Shown piece after piece: positions 17,574 to 25,970 of a stretch of 64,000 nt of DNA. This DNA is from Sinorhizobium americanum (lineage in GTDB: Bacteria > Pseudomonadota > Alphaproteobacteria > Rhizobiales > Rhizobiaceae). The translations under genes and the position numbers were made by a program. Below the pieces are notes generated by a model. It searched no databases. It was not told the DNA's origin and saw nothing but the letters and a program-made list of their open reading frames with translations. The stretch's first letter is position 1; each line of letters begins with the position of its first letter. The stretch is from assembly GCF_001651855.1 (NCBI RefSeq), contig NZ_LNQC01000082.1, positions 35,724-99,723 on the forward strand, written 5' to 3'.

Positions 17574-18580
17574 GCAGCACGCGCCCTTCCGGCGAGCCAG
17601 CCGTCCAACTGATCTGCGATGGCAGGGTCCAGCAGGCGGCGCTTCGCCATCCACTCGTCGTCGAAAATTGTGCCGAGATATTTCTCGCCGCCATCCGCCA
17701 CCGTGGTCACGACCGTGCCGGTCAGCTTGCCTGATACAATGAATTCGAGCGCCTTGTAGATGGCTCCGCCGGTCGAGCCGCCGACGAGCAACCCCTTGCG
17801 CCGGGCGATATAACGCGCCGTCTCGAAGGCTTGCGTGTCGGTCACCTGGACGCCCTCGTCGATGCACGAGTAGTCGAGGACCTTGCCGACCTCGTCGCCG
17901 GCGGGCGTGCCCGTGCCCGATTGGAAGTAGGGATGTCCTGGCTTGCCGAAGACGATCGACCCGGCCGGCTCGACCGCGATGGTGGCCACGGCCGGATTGT
18001 GGCGCTTGAGGCGCTGCGAAATACCGGTCATGGAGCCGCCGGTCCCGACGCAGCCGACGAAGGCATCGATCCCGTCCGGGAGCTGCTCCAGCAACTCTTC
18101 GACGAGCCCGGCATAGCCATCAGGATTCGCTGGGTTGTCGGACTGGTTCATGAACAGCGCGCCGGGGAGCTGCGCGCCGAGTTGCGCGGCCAGCCGCTGG
18201 CGCTCGACAACGGCGACCTCGTCCTCGCGAAAGTCACCTTCGACATAGCGGATCTCGGCGCCGAGGGCCCGCATCATGCGGATCTTGTCGGGCGCCGCAT
18301 GGTGATCGACCACGGCGATGAAACGCAGCCCGAATTCCAGCGCCGCCAGCGCCAGTCCGGTACCGGTGTTTCCGGAAGAGGATTCGACGATCGTGCCGCC
18401 GGGGACGAGGCGTCCGTCTTGAAGCGCCGCAACCACCATGCTGCGCGCCATGCGATCCTTCATCGAACCGCCGGGATTGTTCTTCTCGATCTTCAGCACC
18501 AAAGTGGCGTTGCGCTCCGGTACGTCGATCGACATGAGCGGCGTCTGGCCGATCAATTGCGTTACGGTGGTGTGCAGCAT
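17570..18580 (-). CDS. SbnA-like PLP-dependent beta-replacement enzyme (cysteine synthase fold)
   Basis: This is a fold-type II PLP enzyme of 336 residues, close in style to SbnA. The PLP lysine is Lys41 in NPGGSMKDR, and the phosphate and substrate loop SSSGNTG lies at 67-73. The GTGGSMTG loop and the C-terminal GGSTGGA site are also present. Cysteine synthases use sulfide. SbnA instead uses O-phosphoserine and the amine of glutamate to make a C-N bond. Position next to an opine dehydrogenase, a decarboxylase and a serine-kinase-like protein says this copy makes a diaminopropionate-type adduct rather than cysteine. The start codon directly abuts the decarboxylase stop (TAG ATG). Confidence 0.9.
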   Translation of the reverse strand: MLHTTVTQLIGQTPLMSIDVPERNATLVLKIEKNNPGGSMKDRMARSMVVAALQDGRLVPGGTIVESSSGNTGTGLALAALEFGLRFIAVVDHHAAPDKIRMMRALGAEIRYVEGDFREDEVAVVERQRLAAQLGAQLPGALFMNQSDNPANPDGYAGLVEELLEQLPDGIDAFVGCVGTGGSMTGISQRLKRHNPAVATIAVEPAGSIVFGKPGHPYFQSGTGTPAGDEVGKVLDYSCIDEGVQVTDTQAFETARYIARRKGLLVGGSTGGAIYKALEFIVSGKLTGTVVTTVADGGEKYLGTIFDDEWMAKRRLLDPAIADQLDGWLAGRARAA

Positions 18581-19954
18581 CTAAACCTCTCCAATTGTGT
18601 CGGGTACGAGATTAGGCCGCCCTTCCGCGTCTTCGGTGACGCAGAAGCGAGCGGGCATGGGATGGCGATGGAACTCGTTTTCGAGGAGATCCATCTGGTA
18701 GCCGCCAGTGTTGGCGTAGACGATCAGGTCGCCGGCGCGTGGCGCGGTCGGGAAGGTCAGCCACCTGTTGCTGATGACGTCCTCGTCGAGGCAGCTATGG
18801 CCGGCCAGATAGGCGCGGACCGGCGACGATCGAACGGCGGCCCCGGTGGCAGACACGAGAATGGGGTCTATCAGGAACTCGGAGGCAAACCAGGTTTCGC
18901 AGGCGCTGAAGCTGCTGCCCTCGAGGAAGATGACATGCGTATCCGGGCCCAGCGCCTTCACCCGCAAGATCCTGAAGACACTGATGGCCGCCTGATCCGC
19001 CAGAGCGCGTCCGGGCTCCATCGCCAAGGTTAGCCCCTCGCGCACGAGATAGCGGGCGACGCTCGGACCCTTGCTCATTTCCGCTTGCAACAGTTCGCGC
19101 AGCCAGTCGGCCGCCGAGAGAGCGCCGCCATAGGGATAGAACGAGTCGGGAATTTTCCCGGTGCGGTAGTCCTCGGGGGCCTTGGCCGCGAGATGCGCCT
19201 GGTATTTGGCCTCGTCGACATATTGGATGGGCAGACCGCCGCCGATGTCGATTATCGTCGGTGAAAATCCCATTTGCCTCGCTTCGGCAATTAGTTCGGC
19301 CGTTTCGTTCAGCGCCGCCAAACGGTTCTCCCAGCGATAGCCGCTGAGATGGAAGTGCAGCCCGTCGAAGCGCAGCCGGTTTTCGCCGGCAAGCCGAGCG
19401 AGGCTATGGATGACAGCATCGGCTGGCATGCCGAAGCGGTTCTTTTTCTGATCCTGCGGCTGCAGGCGCAACAGGATCGGCTGCGGACCGCCATCTGCCG
19501 GTAGCAAGGCGACCAGGTCCTCCAGTTCTTCCGGAGAATCGACCGAGATCAATGCCTTGCAATCGAGCAGCTCCTGATGAAACGCACGCGTCTTTGCCGG
19601 GCCGGTCGCGACCAGCCTTGCACCATCGGCCCCGAGCCGGCGAGCATCGCGCAGTTCGTAAAGGCTGGAAACGTCGATCCCCGCGCCGGCGGCGAGCGCT
19701 GCCTGCATGAGCCCGGGCGATTTGTTGACCTTCGCCCCGTAGTAGATTGCGTGCGCAATACGGCTATCTACGAGTGTGCCTTCAAGGGCAGCAAGATTCT
19801 CCTGCAACGCGTCTGGCCAAATCAGGTTGAGCGGCGAGCCATAACGGTGAACCCATTCGAGAAGAAAAGCGCCGCGGCGAGTGAGAAGGTCCGCAGTTGC
19901 CGATCGCAAAATCGGCGGAAGGCCAAATCCGGTCTTGTGGCCATGCAGCGTCAT
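18581..19954 (-). CDS. PLP-dependent decarboxylase, LysA/SbnH-like
   Basis: This is a fold-type III (alanine-racemase-like) amino-acid decarboxylase, 457 residues. The PLP lysine is in YYGAKVN (Lys75). HFHLSG, IDIGGGLP, MEPGRAL, SCLDEDV (the cross-subunit Cys-x-x-Asp motif) and YANTGGYQMD follow in the family order. In staphyloferrin B synthesis the relative SbnH removes the carboxylate of a diaminopropionate unit to leave an ethylenediamine. The same reaction fits here. The ATG at 19952-19954 overlaps the stop of the ParB-like gene (ATGA), and the longer frame upstream lies inside that gene. Confidence 0.92.
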   Translation of the reverse strand: MTLHGHKTGFGLPPILRSATADLLTRRGAFLLEWVHRYGSPLNLIWPDALQENLAALEGTLVDSRIAHAIYYGAKVNKSPGLMQAALAAGAGIDVSSLYELRDARRLGADGARLVATGPAKTRAFHQELLDCKALISVDSPEELEDLVALLPADGGPQPILLRLQPQDQKKNRFGMPADAVIHSLARLAGENRLRFDGLHFHLSGYRWENRLAALNETAELIAEARQMGFSPTIIDIGGGLPIQYVDEAKYQAHLAAKAPEDYRTGKIPDSFYPYGGALSAADWLRELLQAEMSKGPSVARYLVREGLTLAMEPGRALADQAAISVFRILRVKALGPDTHVIFLEGSSFSACETWFASEFLIDPILVSATGAAVRSSPVRAYLAGHSCLDEDVISNRWLTFPTAPRAGDLIVYANTGGYQMDLLENEFHRHPMPARFCVTEDAEGRPNLVPDTIGEV

Positions 19955-20382
19955 GACAGCGCCCCCGCGGCACGGACCGGCGCCATTTCGGGCGAGGTGG
20001 GCTCGAACAAAAGCCGCAGCGGCACATCGCACCTGGGCAAACCCTCGGCGAAAATGTGCCGGGTCGTTTTGTAGGGAAACTTGCGGCCGCTGCGGGCCAT
20101 TGCCCAGATTTCCGCGGGAGTGATCGTCTCACCGGCGCGCCAACTCTCCACCCGAACTGAATCGTAGTCGAGGAGGACCACAGGAACAGTGGTTAGCCTG
20201 AGGCGACGGGCAACCGTCAACCGATGATGGCCGTCCATCACGAACAAGGCATCTTTCTCGGCTGTTATTGGCGCGGTCCATGTGCCCGCCTGCAGGATTT
20301 TGGCCTGCAGTGCATCGACCCTGTCGAGACACACCTCTTCTGTTGGGATCAATCGTGCTGGGGAGAGAAGGCAATATTTCAT
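19951..20382 (-). CDS. ParB/sulfiredoxin-fold protein, SbnI/SerK-like putative serine kinase
   Basis: This 143-residue ParB-fold protein has the nucleotide-binding motif DGHHR at 50-54 and a Glu pair at 15-16 (LIPTEEV). These are the positions used by SbnI and archaeal SerK to phosphorylate free L-serine. O-phosphoserine is the co-substrate of SbnA, so a supply enzyme at the head of the operon makes sense. I chose the ATG at 20380-20382: it has a GAGG ribosome site eight bases upstream, while the longer frames start inside or next to the iron box. SbnI can also act as a heme-responsive regulator, so a regulatory role is an alternative. It is the first gene of the operon. Confidence 0.8.
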   Translation of the reverse strand: MKYCLLSPARLIPTEEVCLDRVDALQAKILQAGTWTAPITAEKDALFVMDGHHRLTVARRLRLTTVPVVLLDYDSVRVESWRAGETITPAEIWAMARSGRKFPYKTTRHIFAEGLPRCDVPLRLLFEPTSPEMAPVRAAGALS

Positions 20383-20417
20383 GCGTTCGGCCTCGCGCTC
20401 GCTCTTTTGCATCGCAC

Positions 20418-20444
20418 ATATCTTGAGTAAACCACTCAAGATAT
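20418..20444. promoter_or_regulatory. RirA-type iron-responsive operator of the siderophore operon
   Basis: A perfect dyad with 10-bp arms (ATATCTTGAG and CTCAAGATAT, 7-base spacer) contains TGA-N9-TCA at 20424-20438. It sits 36 bases upstream of the first start codon of the minus-strand operon. The arm GCACATATCTTGA is shared with the TonB receptor box at 9424-9450 region. Together they predict co-repression by iron. Confidence 0.8.
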
Positions 20445-20740
20445 CCTCTGCGCTATAGCCAGCCTGAATTGCGTCGTCAATAGTGCCCTCAATTATCGAT
20501 TGCTCGAAGTGCTCGGTACGGGCGACACGTCAACGGTCTCCAAGTGGCGACTGCATTTCTGCCAAATCGGAGACAAGCCTTGGGAAGGATGCGATGCGAA
20601 AAGTTTGCCGGTATTGCAAAACATGTGTTGAACTCAGGCGGCGTCCGGGAAGCTGCACGTGACAGGATGAGCGCTATTTCACTCGCCGTCTGTTCAAATC
20701 GAGTAAAATTACGGCTCTGCCCTCAGCGCGCAGGATATTA

Positions 20741-21091
20741 GTGGACATCCCGAACTGGGAAATGTTGCCGGCTTCAAATCGTCTCAGTAGGGTGAGATTT
20801 GCCCTTCATATCGTCTGCCGAAACGGCGTGATTGCGGACTTTCCGGACGAAGCGCGACGATCGGTCGCGGCCCCCAAACGCGAAACATCAGAGACTTCGA
20901 AGGCACTGGCGTCGTTGTTGTTGATCCTTGGCAATGCTGAACATTACTTCTACGCAGGTGCGCCTCCGGGCGATCTCGACGGCATGGTCGTCCGATCGAA
21001 TCCCTTCAATGCGAGGGAATGCATGGTTCAATATCGAAGGCGGCGGCTTTGGCTGTCGATGAATCGTCTAAAGCCTCCTTCATTTCCTTAG
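20741..21091 (+). CDS. possible small hypothetical protein (weak)
   Basis: The GTG at 20741 has an AGGA element five bases upstream and opens a 116-codon frame. No family is recognised. The last third (SNPFNAREC, LWLSMNRLK) resembles a decayed stretch at 8005-8085, which suggests a small gene family. Codon use is not strongly coding. The surrounding 20445-21119 gap has nothing else that I can name. It may be non-coding. Confidence 0.3.
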   Translation: MDIPNWEMLPASNRLSRVRFALHIVCRNGVIADFPDEARRSVAAPKRETSETSKALASLLLILGNAEHYFYAGAPPGDLDGMVVRSNPFNARECMVQYRRRRLWLSMNRLKPPSFP

Positions 21092-21119
21092 CAGGCCCCG
21101 GGGTCGACGAACCGGCAAG

Positions 21120-22603
21120 TCAGACCAGGAGCGCCTCGGTCCGTTCGGTAGCCGGTGCTCGCTCGAATACGAGCGCGTCGTCCTCGATCGGCTCGGATAG
21201 CAGCGCGGACTTGTCAGCATTGTAGTTGTTGGTGACGCGCCAGGGCGCATAAAGCCCTTGCCGCGGTAGCACCGCGTTACCGCGCTGGACATAACCGGAC
21301 TGCATGGTGTCCATGATGCTAGACACGCCCTGCGCGCCTTCCGGAGCGCGGGGAGTGACGGTCGTGAAGCCCTGCTCCCGCATGTGCGACATCAGCCGAA
21401 CAAGGTAGGTCGATGACAGGTCGGATCGCATCGTCCAGGGCGCGTTCGTGTAGCCGAAGATAACGCCTGCATTTGGCAGACCGTCGGCCAAGACGCCTTT
21501 GTACATCACGATCTGGTTCAGATTCACCATCCGGCCCTCGACGTTTAGTGTGATGCCGCCCAGCATCTGGAGGTTGAGCCCAGTCGCGGCAATTATGATA
21601 TCGGCGTCGAGGTGAGCGCCGGACTTCAGAACGATTCCGTTTTCATCAAGGGTGTCGATGGTGTCGGTTACGATCGAGGCCCGTTCTGACCGGATGGCCT
21701 TGAAGAGATCGGCGTCAGGCACGGCACAGAGGCGCTCGTCCCAGGGATTGTAATTCGGCGCGAAGTGAGTGGGGTCGAAATCAGGTCCCAGCCGTCTCCT
21801 TACTCCAGCCAGCAGAAGACGTCTTGTTTGCTTCGGCCAACGGCGCGAGGCTGAGTAGATGCAGCGCTGAAGCAGCATATTGCGAAAGCGTGCCAATGCA
21901 TAGACTGGGTCCTTGGGCAGGAACTTCGCCAAAAAGCCCGAGATCTTGTCCTCGGCCGGGAAGTTGAAGATGTAGCTCGGCGATCGCTGCAGCATCGTCA
22001 CGTGTGCGGCCTTCTCGGCTAACGCCGGGACCAGCGTCACGGCCGTTGCGCCGCTTCCGATGACGACAATTCGCCTGTTCATGTAATCGAGACCCTCCGG
22101 CCAATGCTGCGGATGGAGAAAGTCGCCCAAGAAGCGATCGCGGCCTGGAAACTCGGGCAGATAGCCGGCGTCATAATCGTAGTATCCTGTGCAACCTATG
22201 AGGAAGCGGCACGTCACCGAGACATCTTCGCCAGTCTTCTCCGCCACGCCCCGAACGGTCCATTGCTGATCCGCGCTCGACCAGGAGGCTTCAGTCATCC
22301 GCACCCCATATTGGACGTGGCGCTCGACGGCATATTGCTTCGCCGTCTCCTCAATGTAACTCAGAATGACCGCACCTTCCGCAAGCATCTTTGGACTGCG
22401 CCAGGGCCGAAAGGAATAGCTGAAGGTGAACATGTCGGAGTCCGACCTCAATCCTGGATACTTGAAGAAGTCCAGGTACCGCCCATACGCCTGCGACGCT
22501 CAATGATCGCGAACGTTATCCCAGGGACTGTCATTTTGAGATGGCAAGCCATGCCGATGCCGGACAGCCCAGCGCCGATAATGAGCACGTCATAATTGGT
22601 CAT
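21120..22603 (-). pseudogene. Baeyer-Villiger-type flavin monooxygenase, frameshifted
   Basis: Two abutting frames together make one full flavin monooxygenase. The N-terminal frame (22603 to about 22472) reads MTNYDVLIIGAGLSGIGMAC and then IIERRRRMGGTW. The long frame resumes at LRSDSDMFTFSYSFRPW. It includes the Baeyer-Villiger fingerprint FLGDFLHPQHWP and the second Rossmann motif VVIGSGATAV. The expected GTWDFFKYPGLRSDSD is broken because one G is missing from TGGGAC near 22472. Restoring one base would rejoin the gene. The ATG at 22601-22603 has a GAGGAG ribosome site. It may be a recent inactivation or a sequencing error. The substrate would be a ketone or similar compound. Confidence 0.85.
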
Positions 22604-22769
22604 GCGCGCTCCTCGCTCTTTCTCAGCGATTGTATGAGACGGACGTGCAGTATCCGATAGCTGACGATACCGGGAACGCTCCAGCACCGTAGATACCGCC
22701 ATCCGCTTTCATGATATCCGCAGAGACCCATCGAAGGGATCAGCCGAGAGGCCACGGCCGGCAGCCGCA

Positions 22770-22793
22770 AAAAACCCGGAAAAAAAACCGGGA
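22770..22793 (-). terminator. possible terminator reading on the minus strand
   Basis: On the minus strand CCCGG pairs with CCGGG across a T-rich loop and is followed by TTTTTT. It lies downstream of the ankyrin remnant. The stem is only five base pairs. Confidence 0.4.
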
Positions 22794-22870
22794 TTAGTGG
22801 AAGGCTTTCAGTTGCCGAAATAACCGGTATTTACCATCTCGGCCGCCCAGGATTTTACCAGAGCAGATCG

Positions 22871-22905
<35 letters not shown>

Positions 22906-22909
22906 GACT

Positions 22910-23450
22910 GCGGCGGTAGCGAAAGCCAAATGGCCGCGCATTGCGCGACATTTCTTCTCCATGTCATGTCCTCCGAATTGTCGCGGGCGGTCAGTTGCTG
23001 CCGGCAACGCAGGCGCATACGACGCGCCCATCTTCTCCTTGGCACTTGGCACCGTGCTCTTGAGCAACGCCATCAGCTGCGTGCTCTTCATGAACGTCGC
23101 GCGGCTCAGCGGCGTATAGCCGTAAGCCCTGGATTGCCTCGACCTCGGCCCCACGGACAATCAACAACTCGGCCACCGCCCGCCTGATTCTCTTCGGCGG
23201 CCACGTGCAATGGCGTGATCTCTTGCTTGCTCACGGCGTCATGCTGATGGTCATCATCCACTCGAAGGCAAGAATGAGCAAGGCCGTTCCTGCTTTGCAG
23301 GTTGAGCGCGAGCTTTGCAAGGTAGCTCAAATACTCCGTGCCAAATTCCGCTGCCGTTCGACCGCGCCACCTCCTGAGCGCCCGCATAAGCGCCTTTACT
23401 TTATCGATGTCGCAGCGGGTAGGGCGGGATGTTGCCAGGAATTTTGTTGA
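22910..23450 (-). pseudogene. decayed ankyrin-repeat protein gene
   Basis: Pieces of ankyrin repeats appear in different minus-strand frames: EITPLHVAAEEN around 23200-23240, VAELLIVRGAEVEAIQGL around 23110-23180, and GYTPLSRATFMKSTQLMALL around 23030-23120, followed by EHGAKCQGE in another frame. An upstream helical stretch (VKALMRALRRW, EYLSYLAKLALNLQ) may be an earlier repeat. At least two frameshifts are needed to join them, so no functional protein is expected. The boundaries are approximate. Confidence 0.6.
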
Positions 23451-23743
23451 GTGCACATGTTGCTTCCTTGATGTAGCGATAGATGCTCCCGTCGCCCGCT
23501 GCCAACCCACCGGGGCATCCTATGTTCGTGTAGGCGAATGGGCTCTCCTCGGATTTCGATGGTGTCGCCGTTGATCAGCGTCGCGCGTCCGAAAATCGGA
23601 TCGGCAAACCATGCGGGGAGGGCAATGGCGGAGGTAATCGCGACGAGCAGCAATGAGAGAGCTTCACAGGGCCTATGCGGCAGGAGGGGCGGCAAGGGCA
23701 CGATCCAGGATAAGGACGTCAAAACTGCCTTTGGCCGGGTCAA
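23396..23743 (-). pseudogene. N-terminal fragment of a thermonuclease-like (SNase) protein
   Basis: After a hydrophobic export segment (ALSLLLVAITSAIALPAWFA) the frame reads GRATLINGDTIEIRGEPIRL, which matches the conserved start of SNase-fold nucleases (xxVIDGDTIEIxGxxIRLxGIDAPE). The GIDAPE catalytic region does not follow. The frame diverges and ends within 40 codons. A second frame continues for a short way (DGSIYRYIKEATCALN). I read it as a frameshifted, truncated nuclease gene that merges into the ankyrin remnant. Confidence 0.55.
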
Positions 23744-23798
23744 TTCTCGGCAAAAATTCCGGGTCGGTTTTCAGGGGAACCACCACATACCTCTAAGC

Positions 23799-24818
23799 CT
23801 AGATCGGCACCGTTGTATTGCCCTGCACCACCTCGAGCGCCGCCCGCCAGACCCCTGGCATGGGCTCCGCCGCGATGATCTGCAGCAGCGCCTGTGCTGC
23901 CTTCTGGCCGATCTCTGTTCGCGCCATGTCGATCGTGGTGAGCCGCGTTCGGACCGCGTTGGCGAGCGAAGTGCCGTTGAAGCCGATAACGGAAATCTGG
24001 TCGGGCACCGAAATCCCGGCCTGGTGTAGGTAGGAAAGACCGCCGAGCGCCATCGCGTCGTTGAGGAAGTGGATGGCCTCGATCTCGGGATGGGCCAGCA
24101 CCAACTGTTCCGTCAAAAAGCGTCCCGTAACCGCTTGGCGTGGCCTCACTTCGCAAATCATGCTGAGGAGATCGATGCCTGCGGCGGCCAGCGCCGACTT
24201 GAGCGAGAGATAGCGGCGGCGGGCGCAGAGGTCCTTGTGGAGCTCGGCGCCGACGTAGGCAATGCGGCGCAGGCCGCGCTCGAGGAAATGGTTTGCCACA
24301 AGTCGACCGGCTTCCTCGTGTGACGGCCCGGCGCTGAAATCCAACGCGCCGCCGTCGCAATCCCAAAGCTGGATGGCCGGGCAGTTTCGCCGGGTTAGCA
24401 GCTTTTCCGCATCCGCGCTGCGCGCCATGCCGCCGTTCAAGAGGAGCCCCGCCGGGCGGAATGATAGCATGGCGCGGATGAGCTCCGTTTCGGTCTGCGG
24501 ATCGAACAGCGACTCGCCGATGAAGGTCTGAAAGCCCTCTGGCCGAAGCGTCGCATTGATGCCGCTCAGAACCTCCGAAAAGACGATATCGCTGATCGAC
24601 GGAATGATCACCGCCACCATCCGGCTTTTGCGTGAACTCAGTGACCCGGCAAGATTGTTCGGCAGATAGCCAAGCTCGTCGGCGGCTTGCTTAACGCGCT
24701 GGCGCGTTTCCGCAGATATATTGCCCGCGCCGCGCAGGACCTTGGAGACGGTCATGCGGCTGACCCCGGCCCTGACGGCCACCTCCTGGAGCGTGATTAC
24801 TTTTCCGCGCGAACTCAC
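23799..24818 (-). CDS. LacI-family transcriptional regulator
   Basis: This is a LacI/GalR repressor of 339 residues. The N-terminal helix-turn-helix reads VITLQEVAVRAGVSRMTVSKVLRG, then the hinge ADELGYLPNNLAGSL. The periplasmic-binding-like effector domain follows (MVAVIIPSISDIVFSEVL, HFLNDAMALGGLSYLHQ, ISVIGFNGTSLA). The sequence style is that of the gluconate-type GntR subgroup. It is divergent from a PAAT-type ABC importer. The spacer has two TGTTATCGATAACA-type dyads, so it very likely controls the importer and itself. Confidence 0.93.
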   Translation of the reverse strand: MSSRGKVITLQEVAVRAGVSRMTVSKVLRGAGNISAETRQRVKQAADELGYLPNNLAGSLSSRKSRMVAVIIPSISDIVFSEVLSGINATLRPEGFQTFIGESLFDPQTETELIRAMLSFRPAGLLLNGGMARSADAEKLLTRRNCPAIQLWDCDGGALDFSAGPSHEEAGRLVANHFLERGLRRIAYVGAELHKDLCARRRYLSLKSALAAAGIDLLSMICEVRPRQAVTGRFLTEQLVLAHPEIEAIHFLNDAMALGGLSYLHQAGISVPDQISVIGFNGTSLANAVRTRLTTIDMARTEIGQKAAQALLQIIAAEPMPGVWRAALEVVQGNTTVPI

Positions 24819-24867
24819 CCGCGTCTCCTTTAATCAAAATGCCGCTCGACCGATTGACGTGCCGCTT

Positions 24868-24901
24868 TGTTATCGATAACATCAACTAAGTTAACGATAA
24901 C
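24868..24901. promoter_or_regulatory. tandem LacI-type operators
   Basis: A perfect dyad TGTTATCGATAACA (24868-24881) is followed nine bases later by GTTAACGATAAC (24890-24901), one mismatch from the same core. They lie between the LacI gene and the ABC operon. The same perfect core occurs at 47457-47472 in the gluconate/idonate region. Confidence 0.8.
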
Positions 24902-25099
24902 CTTCGGCTTCTTTCAAGAGAAATAGCCGGTGAGTCAGAAGGAAAATCAACTTGCATGCGCGCTCTCGGCGGCCGCGGCGGGAACGCGCTGGCACGCCCA
25001 GCAGGAGAGGCGGCGCCCGACACCGGGCGGAGCCGTCCTAGGCCCGCGAGGAGCGGGCTGAAGTCAGAAAATCACGATCTACCAAGTGGAGGAGAGACT

Positions 25100-25903
25100 A
25101 TGACGATTTGGAAATTCATGCGCACTATGGTAGCCGCCGTTGGCATGGCGGCGGCGGGCTTCGCTTTGGCCGTCGAGGCGCAGGCCGCATCGCTCAACGA
25201 TATCATCTCGCGCGGTACCGTCCGCATCGGCGTGCTGACCGGCGCGCCGCCGATGGGCATGGTCGACGAGCAAGGCAATCCGACCGGCTATGACGTCGAC
25301 GTGGCGAATCTGATCGCCGGATATCTGTCGCTGCCGGTCGAGCTCGTGCCGCTGACGCCGCCGGCCCGCATTCCGGCGCTGCAGACCGGCAAGGTCGATT
25401 TCCTCGTCGCCACCCTGGCGCCGACCGGGGAGCGCGCCAAGACGGTGATGTTCACCCAGCCCTACAGCGCCTTCAACATGGACATCATCTCCGGTCCAGA
25501 CCAGAAATTCGCCAAGCTGGCCGATCTCGAAGGCAAGCGCGTCGCCGTCAATCGCGGCTCGTCACAGGAGACGGCGCTGCGCAAGGCGGCGGTTCCCGGC
25601 CTGGAAATCGTCGTCTACGAGGACGATTCGACCAGCGCCCAGGCGCTGATCGCCGGCCAAGTCGATGCGGTCGCGCTGCCCTCGACGGTCGGCGAGGCGA
25701 TCATCAAGCAGCGCCCGGATGCCGGCCTGCAGGTCGGCTTCACCTTCTTCCAGCAGGGCAATTCGATGGCCACCCGGATGGAGGACTTCGAAATCCGCCA
25801 GTGGCTCAACACCGCCATCTACCTGATGAAGATCTCCGGCGACCTCGACAAAATCGCCACGAAGTGGACCGGCCGGCCGATGCCGGCGCTGCCGACCTTC
25901 TGA
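25100..25903 (+). CDS. PAAT-type ABC transporter substrate-binding protein
   Basis: This exported binding protein has the polar-amino-acid (GlnH/HisJ) fold. Its signal peptide ends in VEAQA, the mature start is RGTVRIGVLTGAPPMG, and the family block ATLAPTGERAKTVMFTQPY is intact. Arg112 in TGER is the usual carboxylate-binding arginine. The aspartate that binds the ligand's alpha-amino group in GlnH/HisJ is in a DAxxxD motif. Here that stretch is DAVALP, so Pro194 takes the Asp place. This suggests a ligand with a carboxylate but no alpha-amino group. The ATG at 25100 has GGAGGAGAG upstream. It is controlled with its permeases and ATPase by an adjacent LacI regulator. Confidence 0.9.
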   Translation: MTIWKFMRTMVAAVGMAAAGFALAVEAQAASLNDIISRGTVRIGVLTGAPPMGMVDEQGNPTGYDVDVANLIAGYLSLPVELVPLTPPARIPALQTGKVDFLVATLAPTGERAKTVMFTQPYSAFNMDIISGPDQKFAKLADLEGKRVAVNRGSSQETALRKAAVPGLEIVVYEDDSTSAQALIAGQVDAVALPSTVGEAIIKQRPDAGLQVGFTFFQQGNSMATRMEDFEIRQWLNTAIYLMKISGDLDKIATKWTGRPMPALPTF

Positions 25904-25970
25904 TCTGCCTTCCGCGACACCTCGCCGGCAAAGCCTGTCGGCGAGGGTGCAACCTCGACGGAGAGTCTTC

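Noticed and set aside
12159..20382. Rhizobactin 1021 / aerobactin-type hydroxamate locus
   Set aside because: No lysine- or diaminopropane-N-hydroxylase, no acetylase and only one NIS synthetase. The enzyme set does not make hydroxamates.
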